Below, one piece after another: positions 56,741 to 64,000 of a DNA stretch of 64,000 bases; position 1 is the stretch's first letter; the number at the start of each line of letters is the position of its first letter. The translations under genes and the position numbers were made by a program. Origin of the DNA: Bacteroides coprosuis DSM 18011 (GTDB lineage Bacteria; Bacteroidota; Bacteroidia; Bacteroidales; Bacteroidaceae); NCBI GenBank assembly GCA_000212915.1, contig CM001167.1:171680-235679 (forward strand). The letters are read 5' to 3'. The notes under the pieces were generated by a model. It worked only from the letters and a program-made list of their open reading frames with translations. It did no database searches and had not been told where the DNA came from.

Positions 56741-58924
56741 TTAATTTGCTAATTCAGATATAAATTTAATACGAACCAATCGTATTTCCTCTTCGGTAAA
56801 GTCGTCACCCAACTCTTCCATAGCCTCTTCAACATTATCTGTTGTTGAGTCTTCTTTAAAGTAATCATAAATGTCCCACATATGGTCTTCATCCATAATC
56901 TCTTCTAAAAAATAATCAATATTCAATTTCGTACCAGAGTACACAATTGCTTCAATTTCCTCTAAAAGATCATCAAAATCGATACCTTTTGACACTGCAA
57001 TATCATCAAGTGCTACTTTACGATCGATAGACTGAATAATTCCCACTTTTAATTTGGACTTATTGGCTACAGTACGAACCCTTAAGTCTTCGGGGCGTTC
57101 TATTTCATTCTCTATACAGTGAGTTTTAATTAATTCACAAAACTCTTTACCATATCTTTTAGCCTTACCTGCTCCTACACCAGGAATATTTTGCAACTCA
57201 TCAAGTGTTACAGGATAGATAGTAGCCATAGCTTCTAATGAAGCCTCTTGAAAGATTACGTATGGAGGAACTTCTAGCTTTTTAGCCATCTTCTTACGTA
57301 AAGACTTAAGCATAGAATAAAGGGCTGGGTCAACAGCAAATGATGCACCACCAGATGATTCTATTTCCTCTTCAACTTCCTCGAAGTCTACATCTTCAAC
57401 AATTTTAAAAGACACTGGAGTATTCAAGAACTTTCGACCTTTAGGATTAACCTTAAGGGTTCCATACTCTTCGACATCTTTATCCAGGTATCCAGAAATC
57501 AGCGCTTGACGAATTACTGAGTTCCACATCTTTTCGCTTTCTCCTTTACCTGTACCAAAAACTTCTAAGTCATCATGTCTATGAGCAAGAACTTCCGAAG
57601 TTTCATTACCTAGTAATACATCTATTACGTAGTCTGTTTTAAAATTTTCTTTAACCGCAATAATTGTTTCAATTGCGGAGCATAATAAATCTTGAGCCTC
57701 CACTTGTTTCTTTGGATTTAAACAGTTGTCACAATGTTCGCAATTTTCTACTTCATAATCTTCTCCGAAATAATGAAGTAAAGATTTACGACGGCATAAC
57801 GAAGATTCTGCATAAGCCGCTGTATCTAATAAAAGCTGCTTACCTATTTCTTGCTCTGCCACAGGTTTTCCTTGCATAAACTTCTCTAGCTTCTGCAGGT
57901 CCTTATTTGAATAAAAAGTTACACATTTTCCTTCTCCACCATCACGACCTGCTCTCCCTGTCTCTTGGTAATACCCCTCAAGACTCTTCGGCATATCATA
58001 GTGAAGTACAAAACGAACATCAGGTTTATCAATTCCCATACCAAAAGCAATCGTTGCTACAATTACATCTACTCTCTCCATCAAGAAGTCATCTTGATTT
58101 TGATTACGGGTAGCTGCGTCCATTCCTGCATGATACGAGCGTGCATTTATGCCATTAGCCTGAAGAATTTTTGTTAACTCTTCTACTTTTTTACGACTTA
58201 GACAGTATATGATACCTGATTTATTCGGATTGTTTTTAATAAACAGTATTACGTCCTTATCAACATCTTTAGTTTTGGCTTTTACCTCATAGTAAAGATT
58301 GGGACGATTAAATGATGATTTAAAAACTTTTGCATCAACAATACCCAAGTTCTTTTGGATATCATGTTGCACCTTAGGAGTAGCTGTAGCTGTCAATGCG
58401 ATAAGTGGAGCTTTCCCAATCTCATCTATTATAGGCCGTATTCTTCTGTACTCTGGACGAAAATCATGTCCCCATTCAGAAATACAATGAGCCTCATCAA
58501 CTGCATAAAATGAAATCTTAATAGACTTCAAAAAATCAACATTATCCTCCTTTGTTAGAGATTCAGGAGCAACATAGAGAAGCTTAGTCTTTCCAGACAC
58601 AAGATCTTCTTTTACCTGCTCGATTTCACTTTTGTTTAAAGATGAATTGATATAATGTGCTACACCATCAATCTCACTAAAGCTGCGCATGGCATCTACC
58701 TGATTCTTCATCAGAGCAATTAATGGTGAAACCACAATAGCCGTTCCTTCCAACAAAATTGACGGAAGTTGATAACACAAAGACTTTCCCCCACCTGTAG
58801 GCATCAACACAAAAGTATCATTACCAGCTAAGAGGTTCTTTATTATAGCTTCCTGATTACCCTTAAATTTATCAAATCCAAAGTATTCCTTCAGTTCAGC
58901 TTTCAAATTTACCTTATCAGCCAT
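56741..58924 (-). CDS. recQ: ATP-dependent DNA helicase RecQ
   Basis: 3'-5' helicase for recombination and fork repair, 727 residues. The helicase core has MPTGGGKSLCYQLP (motif I), VDEAHCISEWGHDF (motif II, DEAH) and ETGRAGRDG (motif VI). A zinc-binding region has CRRKSLLHYFGE and NCEHCDNC. RQC and HRDC domains follow (HRDC about 550-625, with LQNIPGVGAGKAKRYGKEF). The C-terminal 90 residues are acidic. Confidence 0.95.
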   Translation of the reverse strand: MADKVNLKAELKEYFGFDKFKGNQEAIIKNLLAGNDTFVLMPTGGGKSLCYQLPSILLEGTAIVVSPLIALMKNQVDAMRSFSEIDGVAHYINSSLNKSEIEQVKEDLVSGKTKLLYVAPESLTKEDNVDFLKSIKISFYAVDEAHCISEWGHDFRPEYRRIRPIIDEIGKAPLIALTATATPKVQHDIQKNLGIVDAKVFKSSFNRPNLYYEVKAKTKDVDKDVILFIKNNPNKSGIIYCLSRKKVEELTKILQANGINARSYHAGMDAATRNQNQDDFLMERVDVIVATIAFGMGIDKPDVRFVLHYDMPKSLEGYYQETGRAGRDGGEGKCVTFYSNKDLQKLEKFMQGKPVAEQEIGKQLLLDTAAYAESSLCRRKSLLHYFGEDYEVENCEHCDNCLNPKKQVEAQDLLCSAIETIIAVKENFKTDYVIDVLLGNETSEVLAHRHDDLEVFGTGKGESEKMWNSVIRQALISGYLDKDVEEYGTLKVNPKGRKFLNTPVSFKIVEDVDFEEVEEEIESSGGASFAVDPALYSMLKSLRKKMAKKLEVPPYVIFQEASLEAMATIYPVTLDELQNIPGVGAGKAKRYGKEFCELIKTHCIENEIERPEDLRVRTVANKSKLKVGIIQSIDRKVALDDIAVSKGIDFDDLLEEIEAIVYSGTKLNIDYFLEEIMDEDHMWDIYDYFKEDSTTDNVEEAMEELGDDFTEEEIRLVRIKFISELAN

Positions 58925-58966
58925 CTTGCTATTTTGATTATTAGTTAGTTCATTTCTTTCAAAGAA

Positions 58967-58992
58967 AACTCCCTAGAATAACCTAAGGAGTT
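58967..58992 (-). terminator. Terminator of clpX
   Basis: A 9-bp stem with one mismatch (AACTCC and TAG arms), followed on the minus strand by TTTTCTTT. It lies just over 100 bases past the clpX stop. Confidence 0.6.
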
Positions 58993-59099
58993 AAAACAAA
59001 GTTATAAACAACTTATTAATATTCAAGTATAATATTAGTTATAATTTATATTGAAAATAAGATAAATTATGATATATCACACCCTTTTATAGCAAATAA

Positions 59100-60341
59100 T
59101 TATTGATTGACTGCCATATTGGATTTTTCAAGTTGTTTCTTAGCATAGTCCAGAGTAACAGCATACTCTTTGACATCCATTGAAGGAACCTCGTACATCA
59201 CATCAATCATTATAGTTTCTACAATTGATCTTAATCCTCTAGCTCCTAATTTAAATTCAATAGCTTTATCAACAATGTAATCAAATACATCTTCATTAAA
59301 CTTCAAATCTACTCCATCCATCTGAAGCAATTTTTGGTTTTGTTTAATAACAGAGTTCTTTGGTTCTGTTAAAATACGACGCAAGGCATCCCTATCTAAT
59401 GGATTTAAATAAGTAAGAATAGGTAAACGACCTATGATTTCAGGAATTAGTCCAAAAGATTTTAAATCTTGAGGAGTAATGTATTTAATCAAGTTAGTCA
59501 TATCTACCTTTGCTGTATCTCTCGAAGCATTGTACCCCACAACATGAGTATTTAGTCTTTGGGCAATCCGACGTTCAATACCATCAAAAGCACCTCCACA
59601 AATAAATAATATATTCTTTGTATTGACAGGTATCATCTTTTGATCAGGATGCTTACGACCCCCTTGTGGTGGAACATTTATAATAGAACCTTCGAGTAGT
59701 TTCAAAAGTCCTTGTTGCACTCCCTCACCACTTACATCTCTTGTTATTGATGGATTATCGCCTTTACGAGCAATTTTATCTATTTCATCAATAAAAACGA
59801 TACCTTTTTCAGCCTTTTCTACATCGTAGTCTGCAACCTGCAACAAACGAGTCAAAATACTCTCAATATCTTCACCCACATATCCAGCTTCAGTTAATAC
59901 TGTAGCATCTACAATTGTGAAGGGAACATTTAATTGTTTAGCAATAGTACGTGCTAATAAAGTTTTCCCTGTACCAGTGCTTCCTACCATTATTATGTTC
60001 GACTTCTCTATTTCAACCTCGTCATCTGAGTTGTCTTGAAGAATCCTCTTATAATGATTGTACACAGCTACAGAAAGATAGCGTTTGGCATCATCTTGAC
60101 CGATAACATAGTCATCTAAGAATTGCTTTACTTCACTAGGTTTTGGTAAATCCTCCATTGTTAATTCTGGATCAGAAGTAGTAGCATGTATAGATTGAAG
60201 AGCCTCTTTACTTATTTCATAAGCTTGGGTAGCACAATTGTCACAAATGAATCCGTTCAAGCCAGATATCAGTAAACCTACTTCTTTCTCAGGTCTACCA
60301 CAAAAGCTACAATGCCTACCCTCTTTATTTGATTTAGCCAT
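59100..60341 (-). CDS. clpX: ATP-dependent Clp protease ATP-binding subunit ClpX
   Basis: AAA+ unfoldase feeding substrates to ClpP. The N-terminal zinc domain has [12 protein letters not shown] and ICDNC. Walker A is [12 protein letters not shown], Walker B is [12 protein letters not shown], and the pore loop is GYVGEDIES. The ClpP-binding IGF-type loop is not obvious in a quick reading. The 413 residues are normal. It lies 2 bases after clpP. Confidence 0.96.
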   Translation of the reverse strand: MAKSNKEGRHCSFCGRPEKEVGLLISGLNGFICDNCATQAYEISKEALQSIHATTSDPELTMEDLPKPSEVKQFLDDYVIGQDDAKRYLSVAVYNHYKRILQDNSDDEVEIEKSNIIMVGSTGTGKTLLARTIAKQLNVPFTIVDATVLTEAGYVGEDIESILTRLLQVADYDVEKAEKGIVFIDEIDKIARKGDNPSITRDVSGEGVQQGLLKLLEGSIINVPPQGGRKHPDQKMIPVNTKNILFICGGAFDGIERRIAQRLNTHVVGYNASRDTAKVDMTNLIKYITPQDLKSFGLIPEIIGRLPILTYLNPLDRDALRRILTEPKNSVIKQNQKLLQMDGVDLKFNEDVFDYIVDKAIEFKLGARGLRSIVETIMIDVMYEVPSMDVKEYAVTLDYAKKQLEKSNMAVNQ

Positions 60342-60343
60342 AT

Positions 60344-61006
60344 TTATTTCTTAATCAATACTTCATCAATCATTCCATAATCTTTGGCTTCCTGTGCAGT
60401 CATCCAGTAATCACGGTCAGAATCCTTATATACTTGATCATAAGATTGATTTGAGTGATCAGCAATAATAGTGTATAATTCTTTTTTTAGTTTTAAAATT
60501 TCGCGTGCTGTAATTTCGATATCAGAAGCTTGACCTTGAGTACCGCCCATTGGTTGATGGATCATCACTCTAGAGTGCTTCAAAGCAAAACGTTTTTTAT
60601 CGGCACCGGCCACAAGCAATACAGCTGCCATTGATGCTGCTACACCTGTACAAATAGTAGAAACATCACTACTAATAAATTGCATCGTGTCATAAATACC
60701 TAAACCTGCGTAAACAGAACCTCCAGGAGAGTTGATATAAATAGAGATATCTTTTCCTGCATCAACAGAGTCTAAGTATAGTAATTGAGCTTGTAACGTA
60801 TTTGCTGTATAATCGTTAACTTCAGTTCCTAGGAATATTATACGGTCCATCATCAAACGTGAGAATACGTCTAATTGGGTAACATTTAATTGTCTTTCCT
60901 CTAGGATATATGGATTCAAATATCCAGCCTGAGCCTTAACAACCTGATCGAGAGCCAAGCCATTCATTCCTAAATGCTTGACAGCATATTTTCTAAAATC
61001 ATCCAT
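60344..61006 (-). CDS. clpP: ATP-dependent Clp protease proteolytic subunit ClpP
   Basis: Serine peptidase of the ClpXP complex. The catalytic serine is S125 in GVAASMAAV, the histidine is H150 in VMIHQPMGG, and the aspartate is in a later DRDYWMTAQEA region. The 220 residues include a short N-terminal extension (about 1-25). It is placed between tig and clpX, the usual tig-clpP-clpX order. Confidence 0.96.
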   Translation of the reverse strand: MDDFRKYAVKHLGMNGLALDQVVKAQAGYLNPYILEERQLNVTQLDVFSRLMMDRIIFLGTEVNDYTANTLQAQLLYLDSVDAGKDISIYINSPGGSVYAGLGIYDTMQFISSDVSTICTGVAASMAAVLLVAGADKKRFALKHSRVMIHQPMGGTQGQASDIEITAREILKLKKELYTIIADHSNQSYDQVYKDSDRDYWMTAQEAKDYGMIDEVLIKK

Positions 61007-61064
61007 AACAATGTCCTTTTTGTTTTAATTAGATACAAAGAAACGAAAAAGAATAGATACAAAA

Positions 61065-61104
61065 AAAACACAAGGTTATTTATTCCTAAATAACCTTGTG
61101 TTTT
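61065..61104 (-). terminator. Terminator between tig and clpP
   Basis: An 18-bp perfect stem (AAAACACAAGGTTATTTA and its complement) with a TTCC loop, followed by a T-run on the minus strand. It suggests tig is ended before clpP, although read-through may occur. Confidence 0.9.
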
Positions 61105-61124
61105 ATCATAATGTGTACTTATTC

Positions 61125-62483
61125 TTATTTTTCAAATAGCTTGTTGAATTCTTCAATAGATACAGTCTTGTTTTCTAAAGTAACTTTATCTTTTAAAGCT
61201 TCAGCTAATTTTGTTTCAACAACACGATTAACAAGGCTATCTACAGTTTGACGATTCTTCATCATTTCCCCTACGTAATTTTCCAGAAGATCTTCTGGAA
61301 CTTGAGTCATACCGTATTGAGCAAATTGTGCTCTGGTCGCAGCTCTTGCCATCTCTTTTACTTCGTCTTCCTCTACCTTAACTTCGTTTTCCTTAACTAG
61401 CTTTTCTTTGATGATGTGCCATGTTAATTCCTCGATGCTCTTATCGTAGTTTTCTTCAACGAATTTTTCGTCTTTACCTTCATTATTAAGAAGCATTAGA
61501 CGTTTTAGAATAGCATCTGGATATTGAATTTCGCCTTCATTTTTAATTAGAACTTCACGTAAGTCTAATAAGAAACGATAATTGCTATCTAAAGAGAATT
61601 GTTTTTCAATATCAGCTTTGATTCTAGCTCTGAATTCTTCTTCTGATTTAATTTCGCCTTCGCCGTAAACTTGGTCAAATAATTCTTGATTGATAGGACC
61701 AGCAACAAAACGAGTAATTTCAGTAATTTGGAATTTAAAATCTGAATCTAAGTTTTCTACTTCTTCTTTTTCAATTTTTAAAAGAGAAGCTATTTCAGCA
61801 GCATTATTTTCATATGCTTTTCCAGGGTTAAAGATAATATTATCTTTAACTTTTGCATCTTTAAATAAAGCTTTCTGATCTTCGTCTTTCATGTATGCAG
61901 GCATAAGAACTACATCATCAGCCTTAATACCTGTACGTTTAATATTGCCTTTTTCGTTTACTTCAGCAATAGCACCTTTTAACATGTCTTTGTCTTGGTA
62001 CTCTTCAACTTGTTCGTATGAACCTGTGCGTTGAGTATGTACTTCAACTTGGCTATTAACCATCTCTTCAGTTACATCTATAATATTATAACCTACTTTG
62101 ACATCTTTACTGATTTCAGCCTTAATTTCAGGAGCTAACGCTATGTCAAATACAAACTCAAATTCTTCCATTGTTTCGAAATCAATTGGAGTTTGTTTTT
62201 CTTCGTTTGGTAGAGGTTCACCTAGTATATTTAGGTTATTATCTTTGATATAACCATAAATTTTTTCTGATAATAGTTTATTAACTTCTTCAGCTACTGC
62301 AGACTTACCATACATTTTTTTGATTAATCCTGCTGGGACCATTCCTTTACGGAAGCCAGGAACTTGCGCTTGTTTGCGAAAGTTTTTTAATGTTTTATCA
62401 ACATTCTCCTGATAATCTGCTTTTTCAAGCTTTACGGTAAGTAGGGCACTTACTTTGTCAATGTTTTGTAATGAAACGTTCAT
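61125..62483 (-). CDS. tig: Trigger factor
   Basis: Ribosome-bound chaperone for nascent chains, 452 residues. The N-terminal ribosome-docking signature is PGFRKGMVPAGLIKKMYG (about 39-56). The middle region corresponds to the FKBP-type isomerase domain but is divergent, as in other Bacteroidota. The C-terminal helical domain is Lys/Glu-rich. A two-box promoter lies about 52 bases upstream. Confidence 0.93.
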   Translation of the reverse strand: MNVSLQNIDKVSALLTVKLEKADYQENVDKTLKNFRKQAQVPGFRKGMVPAGLIKKMYGKSAVAEEVNKLLSEKIYGYIKDNNLNILGEPLPNEEKQTPIDFETMEEFEFVFDIALAPEIKAEISKDVKVGYNIIDVTEEMVNSQVEVHTQRTGSYEQVEEYQDKDMLKGAIAEVNEKGNIKRTGIKADDVVLMPAYMKDEDQKALFKDAKVKDNIIFNPGKAYENNAAEIASLLKIEKEEVENLDSDFKFQITEITRFVAGPINQELFDQVYGEGEIKSEEEFRARIKADIEKQFSLDSNYRFLLDLREVLIKNEGEIQYPDAILKRLMLLNNEGKDEKFVEENYDKSIEELTWHIIKEKLVKENEVKVEEDEVKEMARAATRAQFAQYGMTQVPEDLLENYVGEMMKNRQTVDSLVNRVVETKLAEALKDKVTLENKTVSIEEFNKLFEK

Positions 62484-62534
62484 TCTGACAATATTTATTT
62501 GATTTATACTTTATTCCACGCTATAAATAGGGTG

Positions 62535-62565
62535 CAAAATTAGTGCTAATCTTTTAATATTCAAA
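62535..62565 (-). promoter_or_regulatory. Promoter of tig
   Basis: On the minus strand TTTG (62565-62562), a 19-base spacer, then TAATTTTG (62542-62535). Both boxes match the consensus. Confidence 0.75.
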
Positions 62566-62719
62566 AAATAGGAATATAATATTCACAGTTTATTAATCTT
62601 AAAAGATGTTGATCTCTTTTATAAACAGTATATACACAGCTGAATAAAAAGCATTTCACCCTCAATAAAAGATTCTATTTTAATATTTTCAAGAACTCAA
62701 TGCCCCTCTTGTTCCTCTA

Positions 62720-62791
62720 TTATTCCTCAGCTACTTTATATTCGGTATCAAAACTCAACTTTTGTTCTGAAGGCGATAAGATTTCATTTGG
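62720..62791 (-). pseudogene. Possible gene remnant beside repeat locus C
   Basis: A 23-codon open stretch ending in TAA reads PNEILSPSEQKLSFD, then TEYKVAEE. Its composition looks like a genuine protein C-terminus, but it has no start and is cut by an in-frame stop just upstream. It directly abuts and overlaps the third repeat unit. It is too short to assign. Confidence 0.3.
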
Positions 62792-62845
62792 TCAGGGTTA
62801 AGAGATCATCATGTCGGTGTCAAAGCATCACGATGTCGGTGTCAT
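62789..62845 (-). repeat. 22-bp-period direct repeat array, locus C
   Basis: On the minus strand three units begin at 62845, 62823 and 62801, exactly 22 apart. The first two cores are ATGACACCGACAT and TTGACACCGACAT; the third is TTAACCCTGACCA. Order and sequence parallel locus A, where the third unit is TTGACCCTGATCA. The first units of A and C match at 20 of 22 bases. Confidence 0.85.
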
Positions 62846-62925
62846 GTTAAATCTTTTATTATCTATTTAATAGATATATATGCTTCCTATCAGACATCTA
62901 AATACTGCATTATTCGTTTATAAAA

Positions 62926-62955
62926 AAAGCTGTGCCTAATTAAAGACACAGCTTT
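62926..62955 (-). terminator. Terminator of kduI
   Basis: A 9-bp perfect stem (AAAGCTGTG with CACAGCTTT) around a 12-base loop, followed on the minus strand by TTTT. It is about 60 bases past the kduI stop. Confidence 0.85.
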
Positions 62956-63014
62956 CTCACTGATATGTTCACATTATATAATATAGCGTATATTACGCTG
63001 TACTTTCCGATTTC

Positions 63015-63905
63015 TTATTTTATATCCGTTGGATATACTTTATCCATATCGTTATAGTCTAGGTTTTCACCTGCCATACCCCAGATAAATGTATAGTTAC
63101 ATGTTCCTGCTCCTGCGTGGATTGACCATTCGGGAGAAATCACACTTTGTTCGTTGTGAAGGAAGATGTGACGTGATTCTTGAGGTTGACCCATATAGTG
63201 GCATACTGCTTGGTCTTCTGGTAAGTTGAAGTAGAAGTAGGCTTCCATTCTACGGTCGTGTGTGTGTGCTGGCATAGTGTTCCAAACACTACCTGGTTGT
63301 AGTTCAGTTAGACCCATTTGCAGTTGACATACTTGTACTGTTTCTTTTACTATCAACTGATTGATCACACGTGCATTTGATTCTTCTAATGAACCAGCGT
63401 TTATGATATTAGCTTCTTTTAGCGTAATCTTCTTTACTGGGTATGAAGTGTGTGCTGGTGCTGAATTGAAGTAGAATTTAGCTGGTTTACCTGCATCTAC
63501 TGATTCAAAGCTTACTTCGTGATCTCCTGCTCCTACATAAAGAGCTTCTTTGAAGTTTAGTTTGTAGCTCTTCTTACCTACCTTTACAATACCTTCACCT
63601 CCTACATTGATGATACCTAGCTCTCTACGGTGTAAAAAGTTGGGTGCCTTTAAAGGATCAATAGCATCTAGGGTTAAAACCTCACCCATAGGTAAAGCTC
63701 CACCTACGATAAAACGATCGTACATGGTATAAATCATATTGATCTGATTCGATTCGAATACCTTTTCGAATAAGAAGTGTTTACGCAACTTTTCTGTATC
63801 GTAATTCTTCACATCTTCTGGATGATGTGCATAACGTACTTCATACTGTATGTGCTTTTGTGCACTTACTGACAAAACTGCTACTAAGCAGCATACTAAC
63901 AGCAT
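63015..63905 (-). CDS. kduI: 5-dehydro-4-deoxy-D-glucuronate isomerase with N-terminal signal peptide
   Basis: Isomerises the unsaturated uronate product of pectin or glycosaminoglycan lyases on the way to KDG. The zinc ligands are in [15 protein letters not shown] and [15 protein letters not shown] hydrophobic start [15 protein letters not shown] (about 2-16) looks like a signal peptide ending at an SAQ cleavage site, although KduI is normally cytoplasmic. The frame upstream reads TAG AAA AAA TTA before this ATG; a one-base change would give ATG AAA AAA TTA and a normal signal start. The N-terminus is therefore uncertain. Confidence 0.88.
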   Translation of the reverse strand: MLLVCCLVAVLSVSAQKHIQYEVRYAHHPEDVKNYDTEKLRKHFLFEKVFESNQINMIYTMYDRFIVGGALPMGEVLTLDAIDPLKAPNFLHRRELGIINVGGEGIVKVGKKSYKLNFKEALYVGAGDHEVSFESVDAGKPAKFYFNSAPAHTSYPVKKITLKEANIINAGSLEESNARVINQLIVKETVQVCQLQMGLTELQPGSVWNTMPAHTHDRRMEAYFYFNLPEDQAVCHYMGQPQESRHIFLHNEQSVISPEWSIHAGAGTCNYTFIWGMAGENLDYNDMDKVYPTDIK

Positions 63906-64000
63906 TAATTTTTTCTATCTTAACTCTATTTTTTATGTATTACGTTTTTCTTGTTCGGTTTAAAACTACTAAGCTAAAGTAAATATTCCGATAAGAATAC

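Overview
The window is from a low-GC member of the Bacteroidota, most likely order Bacteroidales (Bacteroidaceae or a close relative; no species is claimed). Several things point there. Promoters fit the Bacteroides pattern TTTG, 18-21 bp, TAnnTTTG. Start codons mostly lack strong Shine-Dalgarno sequences. The gene content is typical: an LtaS-like sulfatase in a diderm, OstA and paired PpiC proteins, a SUI1/YciH protein, WYL regulator, FAH-fold hydrolase next to rex, and an RluB with a long Arg/Gly/Asn/Tyr-rich tail. Nearly all DNA is ordinary chromosomal housekeeping, packed into minus-strand operons and separated by strong hairpin terminators.

Layout. 1-1.3 kb: 5' part of a secreted serine-type sulfatase. 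1.5-2.5 kb: malate dehydrogenase. 2.7-8.5 kb (+): a coiled-coil membrane protein, then a TolC/HlyD/two ABC-2 permease exporter with no ATPase gene. 8.5-9.9 kb: an intact IS3-family element inserted at the last codons of the second permease. 10-16.9 kb (-): mrp, trmB, ilvE, xseB, xseA, a subtilase, mnmA. 17-18.8 kb (-): ispF, FAH-family hydrolase, rex. 18.9 kb (+): SUI1. 19.3-22.2 kb (-): tsf, rpsB, rpsI, rplM. 22.6 kb: tRNA-Lys, then a glycerophosphodiesterase lipoprotein. 24-28.2 kb (-): asnS, rluB, purB. 28.4-31.6 kb (+): LtaS-like enzyme and WYL regulator. 31.9-40.5 kb (-): a divalent metal efflux locus (CDF, response regulator, kinase, CzcA, CzcC-like, CzcB-like). 40.8-43.6 kb: EamA transporter, two identical tRNA-Val, acetyltransferase, yaaA. 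43.7-48.2 kb: carB and divergent trpS. 48.3-56.6 kb (-): mutL, small membrane protein, OstA-like, two PpiC proteins, guaB. 56.7-62.5 kb (-): recQ, clpX, clpP, tig. 63-63.9 kb (-): a KduI isomerase with an export signal.

Most worth a second look: (1) three intergenic loci carrying a family of 22-bp-period direct repeats with core TGACACCGACAT (31.74, 42.17 and 62.79 kb); (2) a carB leader that looks like a pyrBI-type attenuator, with a 31-codon leader ORF, a U-rich tract and a terminator hairpin starting at the leader stop codon; (3) an IS3 insertion, resolvable to the base by its TAA target duplication, that replaced the permease C-terminus and cut the operon off from its own terminator; (4) a MutL whose latent-endonuclease motifs are degenerate; (5) a kduI whose normal start codon appears lost by a one-base change.
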